Positions 37,588 through 46,711 of a stretch of 46,872 bases of DNA are shown piece after piece. Numbering within the stretch: the stretch's first letter is position 1; each line of letters begins with the position of its first letter. The stretch covers positions 1-46,872 of the forward strand of contig JAGHVE010000011.1 in the NCBI GenBank assembly GCA_018064445.1. The letters are read 5' to 3'. The notes under the pieces were generated by a model. The model saw only the letters and a list, made by a program, of their open reading frames with translations, was not told where the DNA came from and did no database searches. The DNA is from Candidatus Cacconaster equifaecalis (lineage in GTDB: Bacteria > Bacteroidota > Bacteroidia > Bacteroidales > UBA932). Position numbers and translations under genes: made by a program.

Positions 37588-40500
37588 ATGTCGTTCGCAC
37601 ACCTTCACGTCCATACTCAGTACTCCATCCTGGACGGTCTTTCCGATATCGGGAAACTGTTCGCGAGGTCGCGTGAAATCGGTCTGAAAGCTCTGGCTAT
37701 CACCGACCACGGCAATATGTACGGAGTGAAGGAGTTCCTCAAGCATGCCTTCAACGACAAGAACAAGGATGAGGCGGGAAACCTTATTGTCAAGCCCCTC
37801 ATCGGGTGCGAGGTGTATGTCACCAGACATTACGACCACAATCTCAAGGACCGTGACCACAGGAAATATTACCACCTGATTCTGCTTGCCAAGAACATTG
37901 ACGGCTACCGCAACCTGATGAAAATCTGCACGGAGGGACACGTCAACGGTATGTATTACAAGCCGAGGGTATCCCACGAAGTGGTGGAGAAGTATCACGA
38001 AAATCTCATCTGCTGTTCCGCCTGCCTTGCCGGGGAGATTCCTCACGCCCTTCTTGAAGGTGACATCGAAGCCGCCCGCGAGGCAATACTCTGGCACAAG
38101 AAAGTGTTTGGGGAGGATTATTATCTGGAGGTGATGCTCCATCCCACGGATGTGCCCCAGGCTAAAGATGTCCCTGAAGGTCAGCAGAAAGTCAATCCTC
38201 AGATATTCGCGCTGGCTCAGGAGTTCGGAGTGAAGGTGGTCGCTACGAATGACGTGCATTTCGTGCGGAAGGAGGATGCAGACGCTCACGACAGGCTGAT
38301 ATGCCTTACCACTAATTCGGACATAGATGATCCGGAAAGGCTGCGCTACACTCAGTCGGAGTATCTCAAGACCAGGGAGGAGATGGAGGAGTTGTTCCCC
38401 GATCATCCCGAGGTTCTGGACAACACCTGCGAGGTTGCGGACAAAATAGAAGCCTACAAGATAGACCACGATTATATTCTTCCGAAGTTCGCCATCGAGC
38501 CGGACTTCCTGAAGGAGATTGACTCTCATCTGGCGAAATATGCGGATGTCATTGAGGTGGGGAAGGACGATGCGAAGGGGAACTACCGCGGCGATGATTT
38601 CTGCAAGTCCGTGGCTTATCTCTGTCACCTGACCTACGAAGGAGCCCGTAAGAGATATGGGGAGACTCTGAACGAAGATCAGAGCGGAAGGATAGATTTC
38701 GAACTGAAAACCATCTGCAAGATGGGATTCCCGGATTATTTCCTCATAGTCCAGGACTATATCAGGGCTTCCCGCGACGCAGGCTATATGGTTGGCCCCG
38801 GAAGAGGTTCGGCGGCCGGTTCGGTTGTGGCCTACTGTTTGGGAATCACGAATCTGGACCCCATTCGTTACGACCTGCTGTTCGAGAGGTTCCTCAACCC
38901 CGACCGAATCTCGATGCCCGATATAGACGTCGATTTCGAGAATCTGCCGTTCGCCCACAGATATGTGGAGCAGAAATATGGTCTGGACCACGTCTCCCGC
39001 GTCATCACTTTCGGAACTATGCTGGCCAAGGGGGCCATCAAGGATGTGGCCAGAATCAGCCACGTCTCCATAGACGAATCCAACCGTCTCTCGAAGCTGA
39101 TTCCCGCCCGCCTTTCGGAGAAGAAAAAGAATGACGACGGTACGGTTGAGGAGAAGAACGTGAAAATCACCCTCGAAAACTGTTTCCGCCTCGTCCCCGA
39201 ACTGCAGGAGGAACTTTCCAGGGAGGGCAACGACCTCAACAGGGAGGTCCTGGATTATGCCCGTCAGCTGGAAGGGAGTGTGCGTCAGGTCGGTATGCAC
39301 GCCTGCGCCACCATCATCGGTCCGGGCAACCTGAGCGACTACATCCCCATCTGCCTCTCCAAGGACAAGGATACGGGCAAGGATGTCTGGACATCGCAAT
39401 ACGACGGACATTATATAGAGGAGTGCGGTCTGCTGAAGATGGACTTTCTCGGACTGAACACCCTTTCCATCATCCACAAGGCCCTGGACCTGATAAAGGA
39501 GTCTCACGGAGTGGATATCGACATAGAGGCCATCGACAAGGCGGACAAGGAGGTCTTTGAGTTGTACGGACGCGGGGACACCACCTCCATCTTCCAGTTC
39601 GAGTCGCCCGGAATGAGGGAGTGGCTTCAGAAACTGCACCCGGAGAGGTTCGAGGACCTGATAGCGATGAATGCTCTCTACCGTCCCGGCCCGATGGACT
39701 ATATTCCCGATTTCGTTGACCGCAAGCTCGGGGTCCAGCAGATTACGTACGACCTTCCCGAGATGGAGGAGTTCCTCAAGGAGACCTATGGGGTCACTGT
39801 TTATCAGGAGCAGGTGATGAGGCTTTCGCAGAAGCTTGCCGGGTTCACCAAGGGTGAGGCTGACAAACTCCGCAAGGCGATGGGAAAGAAGCAGATAGCC
39901 GTGCTTGAAAGTCTGAACAGCAAGTTTATGGAGGGGGGCCGGAAGAACGGGCATCCTTCCGAGATTCTTGAGAAAATCTGGAAGGATTGGCGCGCGTTTG
40001 CGGAATATGCCTTCAACAAGTCCCACGCCACCTGTTATGCTTGGATCAGTTACCAGACTGCCTGGCTGAAATGCCACTACCCTGCCGAATTCTTCGCCGC
40101 CAACCTTTGCTGCAATCTTGACAATATGGAGGAAATCACCAAAATACTGGATGATTGCCGCAAGTGGAAGATCAAACTCCTCAGCCCGGACATCAACGAG
40201 AGCCAGGCCGAGTTCACGGTGAACAAGGAAGGGAACATCCGTTTCGGCATGGCCGGAATCAAGGGTGTTGGGATGAGCGTAATCGAGGCTGTCGTGGCGG
40301 AAAGGGGAAAGGGAGGTCCGTTCAAGGACGTCTTCGATTTCGTGGAGAGGATGCCGGCCGGTTCAATCAACAGAAAGGCGTTGGAGAGTCTGGTTTTCTC
40401 CGGTGCCTTCGACAGTTTCAGCAACGTCAGCCGCGCCCAGTTCGCCTGTCCGTTGGGAAAGGATGAGACATTCCTTGACGCTGTAGTGAGATATGGCACG

Positions 40501-41295
40501 AAATATCAGAACGATTCGTTTGATGCTGGGATGAGCCTCTTCGGAGACTCGATGGAACTCAAGCCGATACGGCCTGTCGCTCCCCCCGTGGCCGAATACA
40601 ACGAGATAGAATTCCTCAAGAGGGAGAAGGAACTTGTGGGGATGTACCTGTCATCCCATCCTCTTGACAAGTTCAAGTTGGAAATCAATGAGTTCTCGAA
40701 TACGCCCCTCTCAAAGATAGAGGAGATAGAGGCCAGTTTGTCATCGGACAAGTCATTGCAGAACAGGGAGTTCTACCTTGCCGGGCTTGTGACCGAAGTT
40801 GAGGAGAGATTCACGAAGAGCGAGAACAAGCCCTGGTTCAGGATGACCGTGGAGGATTATTCGGGAAGTCACGTCTTCGCCATATCCAGCAGGGATTATG
40901 AGAATTACATCCGCTATGCGAAGGTGCATCAGTGCCTGCTGATAAAATGCGTCCCAAGGAAGAGGTTCGCCAAGGAGGGGGAGAAGGAGTCCTTTGACCT
41001 GAAGATTGCCGGAATAGGGTTCCTGTCGGATACGAAGGAGAGGTATGTCCGTGAGTTCCACGTGGTTATGCCTCTTGACAGGATAACGCCGGACTTGAGG
41101 AAGTCTCTTGCAAAGGAATTCAGGCGGCACAAGGGCACGGTCCGCCTCTATATGGATGTCCTGTTCTCTCACGACGGCCAGCAGGACAGCGTGGTCCTCT
41201 TTTCAAAGGAGACGAAGGTGAATCCCTGCTTCGAACTCTACGATTCCCTTGAAACTTTCGGCCTGAAGCACTATCTCAAGAAAGAGATCAAATAA
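37588..41295 (+). CDS. dnaE: DNA polymerase III alpha subunit
   Basis: Replicative polymerase catalytic subunit. The 1235-residue protein has the DnaE1 layout. The N-terminal PHP domain starts AHLHVHTQYSILDGL. The palm has catalytic aspartates in PDIDVDFE (D445, D447) after GRGSAAGSVVAY. Next come YQEQVMRLSQKLAGF and AFNKSHATCYAWISYQTAWL. A C-terminal OB domain (about 1060-1150) has REFYLAGLVTEVEERFTKS. It probably shares a transcript with gpmI. A 1117-codon open frame on the other strand across gpmI and dnaE is a shadow. Confidence 0.96.
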   Translation: MSFAHLHVHTQYSILDGLSDIGKLFARSREIGLKALAITDHGNMYGVKEFLKHAFNDKNKDEAGNLIVKPLIGCEVYVTRHYDHNLKDRDHRKYYHLILLAKNIDGYRNLMKICTEGHVNGMYYKPRVSHEVVEKYHENLICCSACLAGEIPHALLEGDIEAAREAILWHKKVFGEDYYLEVMLHPTDVPQAKDVPEGQQKVNPQIFALAQEFGVKVVATNDVHFVRKEDADAHDRLICLTTNSDIDDPERLRYTQSEYLKTREEMEELFPDHPEVLDNTCEVADKIEAYKIDHDYILPKFAIEPDFLKEIDSHLAKYADVIEVGKDDAKGNYRGDDFCKSVAYLCHLTYEGARKRYGETLNEDQSGRIDFELKTICKMGFPDYFLIVQDYIRASRDAGYMVGPGRGSAAGSVVAYCLGITNLDPIRYDLLFERFLNPDRISMPDIDVDFENLPFAHRYVEQKYGLDHVSRVITFGTMLAKGAIKDVARISHVSIDESNRLSKLIPARLSEKKKNDDGTVEEKNVKITLENCFRLVPELQEELSREGNDLNREVLDYARQLEGSVRQVGMHACATIIGPGNLSDYIPICLSKDKDTGKDVWTSQYDGHYIEECGLLKMDFLGLNTLSIIHKALDLIKESHGVDIDIEAIDKADKEVFELYGRGDTTSIFQFESPGMREWLQKLHPERFEDLIAMNALYRPGPMDYIPDFVDRKLGVQQITYDLPEMEEFLKETYGVTVYQEQVMRLSQKLAGFTKGEADKLRKAMGKKQIAVLESLNSKFMEGGRKNGHPSEILEKIWKDWRAFAEYAFNKSHATCYAWISYQTAWLKCHYPAEFFAANLCCNLDNMEEITKILDDCRKWKIKLLSPDINESQAEFTVNKEGNIRFGMAGIKGVGMSVIEAVVAERGKGGPFKDVFDFVERMPAGSINRKALESLVFSGAFDSFSNVSRAQFACPLGKDETFLDAVVRYGTKYQNDSFDAGMSLFGDSMELKPIRPVAPPVAEYNEIEFLKREKELVGMYLSSHPLDKFKLEINEFSNTPLSKIEEIEASLSSDKSLQNREFYLAGLVTEVEERFTKSENKPWFRMTVEDYSGSHVFAISSRDYENYIRYAKVHQCLLIKCVPRKRFAKEGEKESFDLKIAGIGFLSDTKERYVREFHVVMPLDRITPDLRKSLAKEFRRHKGTVRLYMDVLFSHDGQQDSVVLFSKETKVNPCFELYDSLETFGLKHYLKKEIK

Positions 41296-41361
41296 TTGCA
41301 GGCTGCGGCTGATAAACCGCCATTTTCGATCCCGTCAGCAGGTTCAAGGCCGAAGGTCGCG

Positions 41362-41382
41362 CGGGGTTTGGCCCGATTTTTT
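41362..41382 (+). terminator. Weak terminator after dnaE
   Basis: CGGG (41362-41365) pairs with CCCG (41372-41375) around a 6-nt loop, followed by A and six T (41377-41382). The short stem makes it weak. The rest of the 143-bp gap before rsgA holds only the rsgA -7 element. Confidence 0.45.
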
Positions 41383-41424
41383 CTGATTTCAGGCGCATAT
41401 CGAATGATATTGCCAAGGAATGAC

Positions 41425-41432
41425 TAAATTTG
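41425..41432 (+). promoter_or_regulatory. -7 element of rsgA
   Basis: TAAATTTG matches TAnnTTTG and ends 6 bp before the rsgA ATG, so the transcript would be almost leaderless. No clear -33 TTTG. Confidence 0.55.
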
Positions 41433-41438
41433 CGGATT

Positions 41439-42359
41439 ATGGAAAGTAAAGGGACAGCGACGGTCGTCAAGCACACCGGAAGCCATTATCTGCTGAGCGA
41501 ACTGCCGCAGTGGCGGCCTTTCGAGGCGGTGATACGGGGAAAACTCCGCCTGACGGGTTCCAAATCCACCAATCCGGTGGCAGTGGGGGACCACGTCACC
41601 TTCGAAGACGGGGCGATAACCGGAGTTCTGCCCAGAAAGAACTACGTCATCCGCCGCTCCACCAACCTGTCCCGCGAAAACCACATAATCGCCGCAAACC
41701 TTGACAGGGTGTTCCTCGTGATGACGGTGATTCTGCCTGAGACTAAACTTGCATTTGTCGACCGGTTCCTCGTCACCTGCGAGGCATACGGCATCTATCC
41801 CGTAATCCTGATGAACAAGATTGACCTCTACACGGAAAAAGAACTGCAGGAGCAGATGGAGTGGGTGGCGGACATCTACCGGAATGCGGGATATGAAGTC
41901 ATCGGAACCTCCACCCGCACGATGCAGGGAATCGACAGAGTGAGAGAACTTTGCAGAAACGGCGTCTGCCTCTTCAGCGGACAGTCCGGAGTGGGCAAGT
42001 CCTCCCTGCTCAAGGCGCTGGACCCGACCCTTGACCCGAAAATAGGAGAAATATCCCTCTCCCACCTCCAAGGAAAGCATACCACCACCTTCTATGAGAT
42101 GCACCCCCTCTCCGGAGGCGGTTTCGTGATAGACACCCCGGGCATCAGGGGATTCGGACTCGTCGATTTCGAGAGCGGGGAGTTGAGCAAATACTTTCCG
42201 GAGATGCTGAAAGTTATGGACAGCTGCAGGTATATGCCCTGCACCCATACCCACGAGCCGGGATGCGCCGTAAAGGAGGCTATGGAAAGAGGGGAAATTT
42301 CCGCAGAAAGATACGGCTCCTACCTCGGAATGCTGGAGGAGGAGACAAAATACAGATAA
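41439..42359 (+). CDS. rsgA: Ribosome small subunit-dependent GTPase RsgA
   Basis: Circularly permuted GTPase that checks late 30S subunit assembly. The 306-residue protein has an N-terminal OB domain (about 1-65), then the permuted order of G motifs: NKID (G4, about 127-130), then the P-loop GQSGVGKSSLLKAL, then DTPGIRGFG (G3). A C-terminal zinc-binding segment, CRYMPCTHTHEPGCAV, follows. ATG 41439 is chosen over 41430 because of the -7 element position. It is 12 bp upstream of the S41 protease gene. Confidence 0.94.
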   Translation: MESKGTATVVKHTGSHYLLSELPQWRPFEAVIRGKLRLTGSKSTNPVAVGDHVTFEDGAITGVLPRKNYVIRRSTNLSRENHIIAANLDRVFLVMTVILPETKLAFVDRFLVTCEAYGIYPVILMNKIDLYTEKELQEQMEWVADIYRNAGYEVIGTSTRTMQGIDRVRELCRNGVCLFSGQSGVGKSSLLKALDPTLDPKIGEISLSHLQGKHTTTFYEMHPLSGGGFVIDTPGIRGFGLVDFESGELSKYFPEMLKVMDSCRYMPCTHTHEPGCAVKEAMERGEISAERYGSYLGMLEEETKYR

Positions 42360-42371
42360 AAAATTGACAGT

Positions 42372-43970
42372 ATGAAAAAGTTATTGATAGCAACAGCCCT
42401 GTTTGCAACGTTCGTGCAGGCGGGCGCACAAAGCAGAAATTTCAAATTGGGACAGGCACTTGAGATACAGAGCGCTGTCCTTCAGGAAGTTGCGGACAAT
42501 TATGTCGACACGGTCGACTTCAGGAGAATGATTGACAATGGCATCAATTCGATGCTGGGCACTCTCGACCCCTATACCGTATATTTCCCCGAAGAGGATG
42601 AAGAGACCGTCCAGATGATGACTACGGGCATCTACGGAGGTGTGGGGTCCCTTATCCGGAAACTTCCGGGCCAGCCTGTCAAACTTGTCGAGCCATACGA
42701 GGGTTCACCGGCCGTCAAGGCGGGACTGGAGCCCGGAGATGAAATTGTCGCAATCGACGGGCAGAGCATTCTCGACCTGACAAGCGAGCAGGCCTCCAAC
42801 AGGATGAAGGGGCAACCCGCCACGGACGTCCGTTTCACTGTCATAAAGGGCCGCAGCGGAGACACCGTCGACGTAACGGTTACAAGAGAGAGAATCCATA
42901 TCTCCAACGTGGTCTATGCAGGGATGATTCGCGACTCCATCGGATATATCGCGCTGGACGGGTTCACTTCCAATCTGAACGAAGAAGTCAGGAGGGAATT
43001 TGAACAACTCAGGAATCAGGGGGCGAAACGCCTTGTGATAGACCTTCGCGACAATGGTGGCGGCGTTATGGAGGAGGCCATCGAAATCGCCTCCATCTTC
43101 GTGCCCAAAGGCACCCTCGTCGTCAGTTCCAAGGGACGGGCCCGCGGCAATGATATGGAATACCGGACAACGCTTGCCCCCCTGGATACGGTCATCCCTC
43201 TGCTGGTGATGATCAACAGCCAGTCCGCGTCGGCATCAGAGATTTTCGCCGGCGCGATGCAGGACCTTGACAGGGCCACCGTCGCAGGGAAGCGCTCATA
43301 CGGCAAGGGCCTCATCCAGTCCATCCGCCCGACCCCCTACAACGGAAAAGTGAAAATCACCACAGGAAAGTATTATACTCCCAGCGGCAGATGCGTGCAG
43401 GCCATCGACTACAGCCACCGCAACGAGGACGGCAGTGTAGGATTCGTCCCGGACTCCCTGAAGAAGGAATTCAAGACCCGCAGCGGCCGCAGCGTCTATG
43501 ACGGAGGAGGCATCACTCCCGACATCGAAGTTGAGAGCCCTCAGTACAGCCGTACCGCCATAGCGCTTGTTATGGGGGACATAACCGGTGACTTCGCAAT
43601 TGAATACTACAAGAAGCACCCTTCCATAGCCTCAGCCGGAGAGTTCAGGATGAGTGACGCCGATTACGAAGATTTCGTGAAATTTGCGGCCACACAGGAA
43701 TTCGATGTGCGCAGCAGCGCCCAGACGGCTCTGGACGCTCTCATCAAAGTGGCGGAGAGCGACAATCTATATGGCTCATACAAAGCTGAAATAGATGCTC
43801 TTTCCGCCAAGTTGAACCTTGACAAGGAGAGTTCCCTCCGCGCCCGCAAGGCGGAAATACTTCCTCTTGTTGAAAGGGAGATTGTCGAGAAGTACTATTT
43901 CAACAGGGCCAGCACCGTCGTTTCATTGAGGAACGACCCCCAGCTCGACGCCGCCCTCGACAAATGGTAA
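42372..43970 (+). CDS. Carboxyl-terminal processing (S41) protease
   Basis: Periplasmic serine protease of the CtpA/Prc family. The 532-residue protein has a signal peptide (about 1-20, ending AGAQ), an N-terminal helical region with NYVDTVD and LGTLDPYTVYFPEED, a PDZ domain (about 95-165, including GSPAVKAGLEPGDEIVAIDG), and the S41 core. The core has LVIDLRDNGGG, the SASASE box (S287 as nucleophile) and K312 in RSYGKGLIQ, the Ser-Lys dyad 25 residues apart. Bacteroidota homologues act on outer-membrane or periplasmic proteins; the substrate here is unknown. polyprenyl synthetase follows by 21 bp. Confidence 0.92.
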   Translation: MKKLLIATALFATFVQAGAQSRNFKLGQALEIQSAVLQEVADNYVDTVDFRRMIDNGINSMLGTLDPYTVYFPEEDEETVQMMTTGIYGGVGSLIRKLPGQPVKLVEPYEGSPAVKAGLEPGDEIVAIDGQSILDLTSEQASNRMKGQPATDVRFTVIKGRSGDTVDVTVTRERIHISNVVYAGMIRDSIGYIALDGFTSNLNEEVRREFEQLRNQGAKRLVIDLRDNGGGVMEEAIEIASIFVPKGTLVVSSKGRARGNDMEYRTTLAPLDTVIPLLVMINSQSASASEIFAGAMQDLDRATVAGKRSYGKGLIQSIRPTPYNGKVKITTGKYYTPSGRCVQAIDYSHRNEDGSVGFVPDSLKKEFKTRSGRSVYDGGGITPDIEVESPQYSRTAIALVMGDITGDFAIEYYKKHPSIASAGEFRMSDADYEDFVKFAATQEFDVRSSAQTALDALIKVAESDNLYGSYKAEIDALSAKLNLDKESSLRARKAEILPLVEREIVEKYYFNRASTVVSLRNDPQLDAALDKW

Positions 43971-43991
43971 AATTTATTAAAAATCAGCAAG

Positions 43992-44972
43992 ATGTATTCT
44001 CTTAAAGAAATAGACGAACTGGTCGCCAGGGCCGGCAGAGAGATTCTCTACAGCCGTGAGCCGTACAATCTGTATGAACCGGTCGAATATACAATGTCAA
44101 TCGGGGGGAAGAGGGTCAGGCCGAAACTCTGCCTTACGGTGTATAACCTCTTCAGTGACAGAATCGACAGTTCCGTCCTCAGTCCGGCATTCGCGCTGGA
44201 GATGTTTCACGAATTCACCCTTCTGCACGACGACATAATGGACAAGGCTCCCACTCGAAGGGGCAGGCCCACCGTCTACAAGAAGTGGAACGAGAATGCG
44301 GCGATTCTTTCCGGGGATGCGATGGCGTTCCTGTCATACAAGTACCTGGCAAAGGCTGAAAAAGACAAATTGCCACAAGTTCTTGACCTGTTCACGACCA
44401 CTGCGATAAGTATTTGCGAAGGACAGCAGCTGGATATGGATTTCGAACAGATACCGCTTATCACGATGGATGACTACCTGAGGATGATAGGGCTCAAGAC
44501 AGCCTGCCTCCTTGCCGCTTCGGCGAGAATGGGCGCGTTGCTCGGAGGGTGTGACGAAGAGTTGGGCCGAATCATATACGACTACGGATACCAGCTCGGT
44601 CTGGCCTTCCAGATAGCTGACGATTACCTCGACACTTTCGGTGACGAGAAATCTTTCGGAAAGCAGATAGGAGGGGATATCGCGTGCAACAAGAAAACCT
44701 GGCTGCTTGTGAGTGCCTTCAGGAAGGCTGACAGTGTGCAGAAAGAGGAACTGGAAAGGATTATGAAGATGGATTCCGCCTCCTGCAGGCAGGAGAAATT
44801 TTCCGCGATGAAGGATATGTACCTCCGGCTCGGGATAAAGGATGATGCGGAAAACACCATCGCCCGGTATCACAACCTGGCGGTGCAGGCCTTGGAGGAA
44901 TCTTCGCTGACGTCCGAACAGAAGGCCCGCCTTGACGAATTTGCAAAAATGCTTCTGGGCCGTGAGAAATAG
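43992..44972 (+). CDS. Polyprenyl (farnesyl/geranylgeranyl-type) diphosphate synthase
   Basis: Chain-elongating trans-prenyltransferase. The 326-residue protein has the first aspartate-rich motif DDIMDKAPTRRGRPT (about 79-93) and the second DDYLDTFGD (about 210-218), both intact, plus GQQLDMDFE. Residues before the first motif (ALEMFHEFTLLHDD) are of the short- to medium-chain kind, but product length cannot be settled from sequence. The substrate would come from the MEP pathway, of which ispE is in this window. The U32 gene overlaps its end. Confidence 0.9.
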   Translation: MYSLKEIDELVARAGREILYSREPYNLYEPVEYTMSIGGKRVRPKLCLTVYNLFSDRIDSSVLSPAFALEMFHEFTLLHDDIMDKAPTRRGRPTVYKKWNENAAILSGDAMAFLSYKYLAKAEKDKLPQVLDLFTTTAISICEGQQLDMDFEQIPLITMDDYLRMIGLKTACLLAASARMGALLGGCDEELGRIIYDYGYQLGLAFQIADDYLDTFGDEKSFGKQIGGDIACNKKTWLLVSAFRKADSVQKEELERIMKMDSASCRQEKFSAMKDMYLRLGIKDDAENTIARYHNLAVQALEESSLTSEQKARLDEFAKMLLGREK

Positions 44973-46191
44973 ATTGGAGATAATGGCCCCTGCGGGCAAT
45001 TTCGAATGCCTGAGAGCTGCAATCCAGGGCGGTGCGGATTCCGTCTATTTCGGGGTGGGACGGTTGAATATGCGCTCCCATTCCGCGAACAATTTCGCCC
45101 CGGAGGATTTGGGGGAGGTGTGCCGTATCTGCCGTGAAAACGGGGTGAAGTCATATCTGACCCTGAACATTATACTGTATGACGAGGATCTCGCCCCGAT
45201 GAGAGAGGCCCTCGACGCCGCCCGCGATGCAGGAATCAGTGCGGTCATTGCCAGCGATATGGCGGCAATCGAATATGCCCGTCAGATAGGGTTGGAGGTC
45301 CATATATCAACCCAACTCAGCATCTCCAACCGCGAGAGCCTGCGCTTCTACAGCCGGTTCGCCGACGTCATAGTCCTTGCCCGGGAACTCAATCTGGGGC
45401 AGGTCAGGGAGATAAAGGCCACCATAGACAGGGAGGGAATCTGCGGTCCTTCCGGGCGGCCTCTGCAGATAGAGATGTTCTGTCACGGCGCGCTGTGTAT
45501 GGCCGTCTCGGGCAAATGCTACCTTTCCCTGCACGAATACGGAGCCTCCGCAAACAGGGGCTCCTGCTATCAGATATGCCGCCGCGGATATGAGGTGACC
45601 GACCTTGAGACCGGGTCACAGCTGGTGGTGGACAACAAATATATAATGTCTCCCAAGGACTTGTGCACAATCGAGTTTCTTGACAAAATCATCGAAGCGG
45701 GAGTGACCGTATTCAAGATAGAGGGGCGTGCCCGCAGCAGCGAGTATGTAAGGACCGTCACGAGGGCATACAGGGATGCCGCAGATGCCGTCGAAGAGGG
45801 AAGATATACCCCGGAACTGGCCTCCGGACTCAAGGAAAAACTTTCGACAGTGTTCAACCGTGGGTTCTGGGACGGATATTATCAGGGAGCCGGGCTTGGA
45901 GAGTGGAGCGATGCATACGGCAACCGCGCAACCCGGACCAAGACATATATCGGCAAGATAACCAATTACTTCGCCAAAATCGGAGTGGCGGAGGTCACGG
46001 TCGAGACCGGTTCTTTCAGCGTCGGGGACACGATGCTCATCTGCGGCCCCACCACCGGCGTGATTGAATACAAGGTACCTGAAATAAGAGTTGACCTGAA
46101 GAACGTGCAGACAGCCTCGAAGGGCGATGTCTGCTCCATCCCCGTAAAGGAGAATCTGCGCAGGAGCGACAAAATTTACAGTTTCAAGTAA
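44962..46191 (+). CDS. Peptidase U32 family protein (TrhP/UbiU-like)
   Basis: A 409-residue member of the U32 family. The signature EMFCHGALCMAVSGKCYLS (about 171-189) is intact, with its two cysteines plus NRGSCYQICRRGY, four cysteines that bind an Fe-S cluster in studied members. The family is now known for tRNA and rRNA hydroxylation and prephenate-dependent wobble modification (TrhP, RlhA) and ubiquinone hydroxylation (UbiU/V) rather than proteolysis; the particular role here is unclear, tRNA hydroxylation most likely. The start GTG at 44962 (reading RNRLEIMAPAGNF) overlaps the upstream stop by 11 bp; ATG 44983 is the alternative. Confidence 0.88.
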   Translation: MRNRLEIMAPAGNFECLRAAIQGGADSVYFGVGRLNMRSHSANNFAPEDLGEVCRICRENGVKSYLTLNIILYDEDLAPMREALDAARDAGISAVIASDMAAIEYARQIGLEVHISTQLSISNRESLRFYSRFADVIVLARELNLGQVREIKATIDREGICGPSGRPLQIEMFCHGALCMAVSGKCYLSLHEYGASANRGSCYQICRRGYEVTDLETGSQLVVDNKYIMSPKDLCTIEFLDKIIEAGVTVFKIEGRARSSEYVRTVTRAYRDAADAVEEGRYTPELASGLKEKLSTVFNRGFWDGYYQGAGLGEWSDAYGNRATRTKTYIGKITNYFAKIGVAEVTVETGSFSVGDTMLICGPTTGVIEYKVPEIRVDLKNVQTASKGDVCSIPVKENLRRSDKIYSFK

Positions 46192-46207
46192 TTTTGTTGA
46201 AAACTTG

Positions 46208-46238
46208 TTGGCATTTAGGGATTTTTATCCTATCTTTG
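46208..46238 (+). promoter_or_regulatory. Promoter of the rpsL-rpsG unit
   Basis: TTG at 46208-46210, 20 bp, then TATCTTTG at 46231-46238. The leader to the rpsL ATG at 46292 is about 48 bases and contains a GC hairpin. Confidence 0.75.
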
Positions 46239-46241
46239 CAA

Positions 46242-46258
46242 CCCCGCAAAATGTGGGG
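46242..46258 (+). promoter_or_regulatory. Leader hairpin upstream of rpsL
   Basis: CCCCGC (46242-46247) pairs with GTGGGG (46253-46258, one G-T pair) around AAAAT. It would form at the very 5' end of the mRNA, so it might stabilise the transcript or take part in control of the ribosomal-protein operon (inference). No T run follows, so it is not a terminator. Confidence 0.45.
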
Positions 46259-46291
46259 GAAATAACATAAATAAAAGATTTACAACTATTT

Positions 46292-46675
46292 ATGCCAACG
46301 ATTCAACAATTAGTTCGCAAAGGTCGCGAGGTTATCGAAGAGAAAAGCAAATCTCGCGCACTTGATGCTTGTCCTCAGAGACGTGGTGTTTGTGTACGTG
46401 TTTACACTACAACCCCCAAGAAGCCTAACTCCGCCATGCGTAAGGTGGCCCGTGTAAGGCTGACAAATCAGAAAGAGGTCAATGCATACATCCCCGGCGA
46501 AGGTCACAACCTGCAGGAACACAGCATCGTGCTTGTTCGTGGCGGTCGTGTGAAAGACCTCCCCGGTGTACGTTATCACATCCTTAGAGGTGCGTTGGAT
46601 ACTGCTGGCGTAGAGGGCCGTACACAAAGCCGCTCCCTCTATGGCACCAAGCGTCCCAAAGCCGCTAAGAAGTAA
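46292..46675 (+). CDS. rpsL: 30S ribosomal protein S12
   Basis: S12 sits at the decoding centre. The 127-residue protein has the usual start [30 protein letters not shown] with the lysine that is altered in streptomycin resistance, and [21 protein letters not shown] short insertion relative to E. coli (124 residues) is normal for the phylum. rpsG follows by 36 bp, the conserved str operon order. Confidence 0.97.
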   Translation: MPTIQQLVRKGREVIEEKSKSRALDACPQRRGVCVRVYTTTPKKPNSAMRKVARVRLTNQKEVNAYIPGEGHNLQEHSIVLVRGGRVKDLPGVRYHILRGALDTAGVEGRTQSRSLYGTKRPKAAKK

Positions 46676-46711
46676 CCACCCAACATCCAAATCATTTAAA
46701 TCTTTCGAAAA

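Noticed and set aside
36724-40077. A 1117-codon open frame on the minus strand across gpmI and dnaE
   Set aside because: It is antisense to two strongly conserved genes in the same region, has no recognisable protein features, and its length is explained by codon bias in the true genes.
46248-46290. rpsL leader hairpin as a terminator
   Set aside because: No T run follows the stem.
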